18,269 nucleotides of DNA from the NCBI GenBank assembly GCA_016292775.1, contig JAEDFN010000035.1, positions 1 to 18,269 of the forward strand, written 5' to 3'. The stretch's first letter is position 1; each line of letters starts with the position of its first letter. Made by a program: the position numbers and the translations under genes. The stretch comes from Paludibacteraceae bacterium. GTDB taxonomy: Bacteria > Bacteroidota > Bacteroidia > Bacteroidales > Paludibacteraceae. Shown piece after piece: positions 14,373 to 18,269 of this stretch. The notes under the pieces were generated by a model. That model made no database searches and was not told the origin of the DNA. It saw nothing but the letters and a program-made list of their open reading frames with translations.

Positions 14373-15356
14373 ATGACTTTTCGAAATCCGGAATATCTAT
14401 GGTTTTTATTGCTTATCTTACCAATGATAATTTGGTATATATTTAAACAGTATAAAACCGATGCAACCCTACAAGTCTCTTCTACAGGGGCCTTTAACAA
14501 ATTGCCTAAAACAAAAAAGGTCTTGCTGTTTCACCTCGTTTTTATTATCAGATGTGCTGCAATTGCCTTAATAATAATCGCAATAGCTCGACCTCAACTG
14601 AGCAATACTCATCGCTCGGAAACAACAGAGGGAATAGATATAATGCTTTCTGTAGATATCTCGGGCACCATGCTCGCGGAAGATTTAAAACCGAATAGGT
14701 TGGAAGCCGCAAAAACCGTTGCGATGGAATTTATTGCCGGTCGCCCTAATGATAATATCGGCCTTGTTCTTTTTGCAGGTGAAAGCTTTACACAATGCCC
14801 TTTAACTACCGACCATACTGCATTATTGAACTTGGTTCAGAGTGTTGAATACGGATTAATAGAAGACGGTACCGCTATTGGACTTGGTTTGGCTAATGCT
14901 ATCAGCCGTATTAAAGATAGCCAAGCAAAATCAAAAGTAATCATACTTATTACCGATGGTACTAATAATCGCGGCGATATCGCTCCATTAACAGCCGCAG
15001 AAATGGCTAAAACATTCGGTATCAGAGTATATACTATAGGTGTCGGCAAAATGGGAATGGCTCCTTATCCGTTTAATACACCAATGGGAATCGTTTATAA
15101 CGATATTGAAGTGGATATCGATGAAAATACTCTTACTTCTATCGCAGAACTAACCGGTGCCAGCTATTTCCGTGCTACTGATAATAATAAACTTAGAACT
15201 ATATATCAAGAAATAGATAAATTAGAAAAAACAAAACTTCGAGTAAATGAATATAACACTAAAAGTGAAGAGTTTTTCCCTTTCCTTTTTGCAGCCTTTA
15301 TCCTTTTACTTATCGAAATCTTTTTGAAATCAACAGTTTTACGTCGTTTACCTTAA
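14373..15356 (+). CDS. batA: BatA, membrane VWA-domain protein
   Basis: This 327-residue protein is a membrane-anchored VWA protein of the Bacteroides aerotolerance (bat) operon. Two helices lie near the N-terminus (about 7-23 and 50-71) and one at the C-terminus (about 305-322), leaving the VWA domain between them. The metal-ion site is DISGT (Asp95, Ser97, Thr99), with a threonine in place of the last serine, followed by the DGTAIG loop and TDGTNN. Because two close helices precede the VWA domain, it should lie on one side of the membrane between the second and third helices. The ARPQL step just after the second helix is shared with BatB. Bat proteins were linked to oxygen tolerance in Bacteroides fragilis; the biochemical role is unsettled. 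Confidence 0.92.
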   Translation: MTFRNPEYLWFLLLILPMIIWYIFKQYKTDATLQVSSTGAFNKLPKTKKVLLFHLVFIIRCAAIALIIIAIARPQLSNTHRSETTEGIDIMLSVDISGTMLAEDLKPNRLEAAKTVAMEFIAGRPNDNIGLVLFAGESFTQCPLTTDHTALLNLVQSVEYGLIEDGTAIGLGLANAISRIKDSQAKSKVIILITDGTNNRGDIAPLTAAEMAKTFGIRVYTIGVGKMGMAPYPFNTPMGIVYNDIEVDIDENTLTSIAELTGASYFRATDNNKLRTIYQEIDKLEKTKLRVNEYNTKSEEFFPFLFAAFILLLIEIFLKSTVLRRLP

Positions 15357-15366
15357 AACATTTAAT

Positions 15367-15732
15367 ATGAAAAAATTATTATTAATGTTATCTTTTGGAT
15401 TATTTGTTAGTGTTGCTTGCGCGCAATCATTATCAAATACACTATTAATAATCTCTCCGGATAGTGCTCGTTTTACAGTAAGAATTTCCGGTTATCAAGT
15501 GAATAAAACCCCCGGTTCAAGAGTAGTTTGTAAAGGAATTTATCTTTCACAAGCCCCTGTTCAGATTATTTTCGCAGATACTACTTATGCGCCTATAAAA
15601 ACCGTGGTCTCTTTTGCTCCTAATTATAAGAAAAAAATTAATGTTGCTCCATCCCCTATGGTAGCACGTTATTATGTATATCCCAAAAAACGAAATTCAA
15701 AAATCAAACTTCAATCTATTAAAAACAGATAG
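15367..15732 (+). CDS. Small secreted protein of unknown function inside the bat operon
   Basis: This 121-residue protein has a clear signal peptide ending near VACA/QS. The cysteine in that segment could alternatively be a lipidation site, but the A-x-A site looks better. The mature part is about 100 residues, rich in beta-forming residues and basic (computed by eye), with FTVRISGYQVNKTPGSRV near its start and VSFAPNYKKKINV later. The N-terminal part is reminiscent of small beta-domains found before DUF4476 in Bacteroidota and of PEGA-like domains, but I cannot assign it. It lies 10 bp after batA and 6 bp before batB, so it is co-transcribed with them. It is not one of the classic batA-E genes. 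A periplasmic partner of the BatA/BatB complex is a guess from position alone. Confidence 0.75.
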   Translation: MKKLLLMLSFGLFVSVACAQSLSNTLLIISPDSARFTVRISGYQVNKTPGSRVVCKGIYLSQAPVQIIFADTTYAPIKTVVSFAPNYKKKINVAPSPMVARYYVYPKKRNSKIKLQSIKNR

Positions 15733-15738
15733 TGAACT

Positions 15739-16758
15739 ATGTTTCGATTTGAAAACCCGGATATGTTCTATTGGTTGATAGCACTGCTTTTTATAGTATT
15801 GCTATTCCATTATGGAATGTATGTTCAAAAGAAACGCTTGAGAACTTTTGGTAATCCCAATCTCTTGGCTTCTTTGATGCCGAATGTCTCTTCGGTACGC
15901 CCTTATGTGAAATTTTACCTACTTATTATAGTGCTGGTATTACTCGTTTTTGCTCTTGCTCGCCCTCAAATGGGTACTAAAATAGAAGATAGTAAAACAA
16001 ACGGGGTAGAGGTGATGTTCGTTCTCGACGTTTCAAAATCCATGCTGTCGCAAGATGTTACCCCTTCTCGTTTGGATAATGCCAAGATGATGCTCTCTAA
16101 ATTAATAGATAAAATGTCGGAAGATAAGGTTGGTATGGTAGTATTTGCCGGAGATGCTTTTGTGCAATTGCCTTTAACTACCGATAATGTCTCTGCTAAA
16201 ATGTTTTTATCTACTATTAATACCAACACTGTCCCGCGCCCCGGTACTGCAATAGGTGCCGCTATTGAGTTGGCAACAAAATGCTTCCCCGAATCGGAAT
16301 CCGGTGTGGGCAGATCTATTATTGTAATTACCGATGGAGAAAACCATGAGGATGACGCCGTAAAAGCCGCTAAAGAGGCAAACGAAAAGGGCATAATCGT
16401 CAATGTTGTCGGTATCGGTAGCCCTAATGGTGCCCCAATTCCCGTAGATGGTAAAGCTTCTTTCTTAAAAGATAAGTCGGATAACATCGTCCTTACTAAA
16501 TTGAACGAACCGATGTGCCTTCAAATAGCTTCTGCCGGTAACGGCGTTTATGTGAGAGCCGATAACTCTAATATCGCATTGCGTACTATTATGAAGGAAA
16601 TTGATGATATGCAAAAAGGTGAAATCATGTCCAAAAATTTTGCCGCTTATGACGAGCAATTCTTTGTCTTTGCATGGATCGCATTGGTGTTATTGTTGTT
16701 AGAATTCTTTGTCCTCAATCGACAAAATAATCGTCTAAATAAAATTAAATGGTTTTGA
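15739..16758 (+). CDS. batB: BatB, membrane VWA-domain protein
   Basis: This 339-residue protein is a paralogue of BatA with the same layout: an N-terminal helix (about 9-28), a second helix (about 57-73) leading into ARPQMG, a VWA domain, and a C-terminal helix (about 310-327). The metal-ion site is the canonical DVSKS (Asp97, Ser99, Ser101), with PGTAIG and TDGENHEDD completing it. The FAGDAFVQLPLTTD segment matches FAGESFTQCPLTTD in BatA, which shows the common origin of the pair. It probably forms a complex with BatA and the TPR protein BatC encoded 2 bp downstream. Confidence 0.93.
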   Translation: MFRFENPDMFYWLIALLFIVLLFHYGMYVQKKRLRTFGNPNLLASLMPNVSSVRPYVKFYLLIIVLVLLVFALARPQMGTKIEDSKTNGVEVMFVLDVSKSMLSQDVTPSRLDNAKMMLSKLIDKMSEDKVGMVVFAGDAFVQLPLTTDNVSAKMFLSTINTNTVPRPGTAIGAAIELATKCFPESESGVGRSIIVITDGENHEDDAVKAAKEANEKGIIVNVVGIGSPNGAPIPVDGKASFLKDKSDNIVLTKLNEPMCLQIASAGNGVYVRADNSNIALRTIMKEIDDMQKGEIMSKNFAAYDEQFFVFAWIALVLLLLEFFVLNRQNNRLNKIKWF

Positions 16759-16760
16759 TT

Positions 16761-17468
16761 ATGAAAAAAACGATTATTATTCTAATTGCTTTAATTATTA
16801 CTCTTCCTATTATCGCCCAAAAAGAGAGTAAATATGTAAATAAAGGCAATAAAGAGTACAATAAAGAAAAATTTGTAGAGTCGGAAGTAGAATATCGAAA
16901 AGGCTTGGAGAAAAATAAATCCAGCTTCTCAGCCAATTTTAACCTCGGAAATTCACTCTATCGCCAAGAAAAATATGCCGAAGCGGCAGAGCAATTCTCT
17001 AAAGCTGCCGCCCTTGCCGACGATGATAAACAAAAATTGGCAAGCTCTTACCATAACTTAGGAAACTCTTTGTTGCAAGCTAATAAAATTCAAGAGTCTA
17101 TATCCGCTTATAAAGAGGCCCTGAAAAATAATCCTAATGATGACGATACAAGATATAACTTGGCCTATGCCAAATATCTTTTAAAACAACAACAGCAACA
17201 ACAACAGCAGCAACAGCAGCAACAACAAGACTCTAAAGATAATAAACAGCAAGAACAACAACAAGAACAACAGCAGCAACAGCAGCAAGAACAGCAACAG
17301 CAACAAGAACAACAACAGCAACAACAGCAAAATTCCGAATCTATGTCGAAAGAAAATGCTGAACAAATTCTTGAGGCTTTGCAGCAAGATGAGAAACAAA
17401 CTCAAGAGAAATTAAAGAAATTACAAAAACAAAAAAGAAACTCTTCTAAAGTAGAAAAAGATTGGTAA
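16761..17468 (+). CDS. batC: BatC, TPR protein with poly-glutamine tail
   Basis: This 235-residue secreted protein has a signal peptide (residues 1-19, cut near IIA/QK), then about three tetratricopeptide repeats (about 24-130; NKEYNKEKFVESEVEYRKGL, LGNSLYRQEKYAEAAEQF, LGNSLLQANKIQESISAYKE). A low-complexity segment follows at 143-190, with glutamine runs of 14, 2, 3, 7, 5 and 7 broken by DSKDNK and single Glu residues. The end is a charged helix finishing KVEKDW. TPRs give a binding surface for BatA/BatB or a client. The frame is open to an ATG at 16749 that overlaps batB, but the ATG at 16761 begins a normal signal peptide 2 bp after the batB stop. Confidence 0.92.
   Translation: MKKTIIILIALIITLPIIAQKESKYVNKGNKEYNKEKFVESEVEYRKGLEKNKSSFSANFNLGNSLYRQEKYAEAAEQFSKAAALADDDKQKLASSYHNLGNSLLQANKIQESISAYKEALKNNPNDDDTRYNLAYAKYLLKQQQQQQQQQQQQQQDSKDNKQQEQQQEQQQQQQQEQQQQQEQQQQQQQNSESMSKENAEQILEALQQDEKQTQEKLKKLQKQKRNSSKVEKDW
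17187..17330 (+). repeat. CAA/CAG low-complexity tract in batC
   Basis: In this 144-bp tract, 38 of 48 codons are CAA or CAG, in mixed order with occasional GAA. Mixing of the two codons lowers the chance of simple slippage yet still leaves short CAACAG units that could change length between strains. On the other strand it reads as a false poly-leucine frame. Confidence 0.9.
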
Positions 17469-17478
17469 TAAATAAATT

Positions 17479-18269
17479 ATGAAGAAGTTTATTTCAATAG
17501 TAATCGTCGCATTCTTTTCATTGTACGCTATTGCAGCCGATAATGTGGAGTTTAAAGCGAATGTACAAAGCACTACAGTAGTGGTTGGAGAGCCATTTCA
17601 ACTGCAATTCGTGGTTAATGCCGACGGTCAGAATTTAAAAGTAGCGGAATTTAAAGGTTTCGAAGTGTTGGCAGGGCCGTATACTTCTACAAGTTCTTCA
17701 ACACAATTCATAAATGGTAAAGTGTCTTCTTCTCGCAAAGTTATTTATACTTATACCATTAGCGCAGTAAAAGAGGGTAAGTACACCATAAACCCCGCCT
17801 CTATTACTGTGGATAAACAGAAATATTATTCAAATTCCTTGGATATCACCGTAATACCTCAGGATAAAGCAAATGCTCAGGCTAAATCTCAAGGAGGTGC
17901 TTCAAATCAAAATTATGCTTCTCTATCCGCCGACAACCTTTTCTTGCGTATGCAATTGTCAAAAGTTAAGGTTATGGAGCAAGAGGCTGTTTGTGTTTCG
18001 TATAAACTATATTCTACTATTCAAATACGATCTATCAACTCTGTAAATTTCCCGGAAATCAAAAATTGCTTCTCTCAAGATTTTGATTTACAGACCATTC
18101 AAACCAATATAGAACAGTATAATAACAAGAATTTTTATGTGTATGAACTGAAGAAAATATTGTTATTCCCTCAGAAAAGCGGAAAAGTAGAGATAGCCCC
18201 TGCCGATTGTGAGGTGCTCGTTGAAATACCTGTTCAACGCCGCTCACGTAGCATTTTTGATGATTTCTT
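17479..18269 (+). CDS. batD: BatD, N-terminal part (cut by the window end)
   Basis: The frame runs from the ATG at 17479 to the right edge with no stop, giving 263 complete codons; full BatD proteins are usually near 600 residues. A signal peptide (about 1-20, ending YAIAA/D) leads into a beta-sandwich domain typical of BatD: NVEFKANVQSTTVVVGEPFQL, FEVLAGPYTSTSSSTQF and VKEGKYTINPASI. The later KSGKVEIAP and the final RRSRSIFDDF match the family pattern as I recall it. BatD is expected to have a large periplasmic part and a C-terminal membrane helix outside this window. It lies 10 bp after batC, and batE would be expected downstream. Confidence 0.9.
   Translation, partial: MKKFISIVIVAFFSLYAIAADNVEFKANVQSTTVVVGEPFQLQFVVNADGQNLKVAEFKGFEVLAGPYTSTSSSTQFINGKVSSSRKVIYTYTISAVKEGKYTINPASITVDKQKYYSNSLDITVIPQDKANAQAKSQGGASNQNYASLSADNLFLRMQLSKVKVMEQEAVCVSYKLYSTIQIRSINSVNFPEIKNCFSQDFDLQTIQTNIEQYNNKNFYVYELKKILLFPQKSGKVEIAPADCEVLVEIPVQRRSRSIFDDF

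Noticed and set aside
15966..16487. Open frame of 173 codons on the minus strand
   Set aside because: It lies wholly opposite the VWA domain of batB, which has clear family motifs. The minus frame has no recognisable domain or promoter.
17187..17330. Short-unit repeats considered as a CRISPR array
   Set aside because: Units are 3 bp, there are no spacers, and the tract keeps the batC frame.
17181..17405. Minus-strand frame of mostly leucine, looking like a membrane protein
   Set aside because: It is the complement of the CAA/CAG tract in batC. The leucines are an artefact of the repeat.

Overview
The window looks like an ordinary chromosomal segment of an AT-rich member of the Bacteroidales (phylum Bacteroidota). 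Three things support this. Promoters match the Bacteroidota consensus (a -33 TTG/TTTG and a -7 TAnnTTTG, 19-22 bp apart). Start codons lack Shine-Dalgarno sequences and sit in A/T-rich leaders instead. The gene content is typical of the group: the rpmB-rpmG-DUF4295 trio and a moxR/bat (Bacteroides aerotolerance) operon. Every gene fully or partly inside the window is on the + strand. A minus-strand -7 element at the extreme left suggests a divergent gene just outside. I see no insertion sequence, phage gene, CRISPR array, tRNA or rRNA.

Layout. 1-453: AT-rich intergenic region with two rightward promoters. 454-1697: smpB (trans-translation), then a secreted serine esterase. 1817-5772: an exopolysaccharide export cassette, made of two tandem Wza-type outer-membrane lipoproteins followed by a Wzz/Wzc-type bacterial tyrosine kinase with a tyrosine-rich tail. 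There are no glycosyltransferases next to it. 5773-6123: a 350-bp gap with several overlapping inverted repeats and the ribosomal-protein promoter. 6124-6748: bL28, bL33 and a 50-residue DUF4295 protein (probably bL38), closed by a strong intrinsic terminator. 6928-11262: ftsY (SRP receptor), rimO (uS12 methylthiotransferase), a small HU-family protein, and a 591-residue HU-domain protein with a long acidic linker, one membrane helix and a C-terminal LysM-like domain. These four are close or overlapping and probably form one operon.

11464 to the right edge: the bat operon in the order moxR, DUF58/VWA-like, single-pass Ig-like membrane protein, batA (VWA), a small secreted protein, batB (VWA), batC (TPR with poly-glutamine tail) and batD (cut by the window end). 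In the general MoxR/VWA model, the AAA+ ATPase acts with the VWA proteins as a membrane-associated chaperone or assembly system. BatC and BatD supply the periplasmic binding surfaces.

Most of the window is conserved housekeeping. The most unusual object is the membrane-anchored HU-LysM protein. Its layout would place a DNA-binding-fold domain in the cytoplasm and a peptidoglycan-binding-type domain in the periplasm, so it is a candidate chromosome-to-envelope tether. Secondary points of interest are the small uncharacterised secreted protein inside the bat operon, the competing hairpins at 5850-5940, and the poly-Q tail of BatC.
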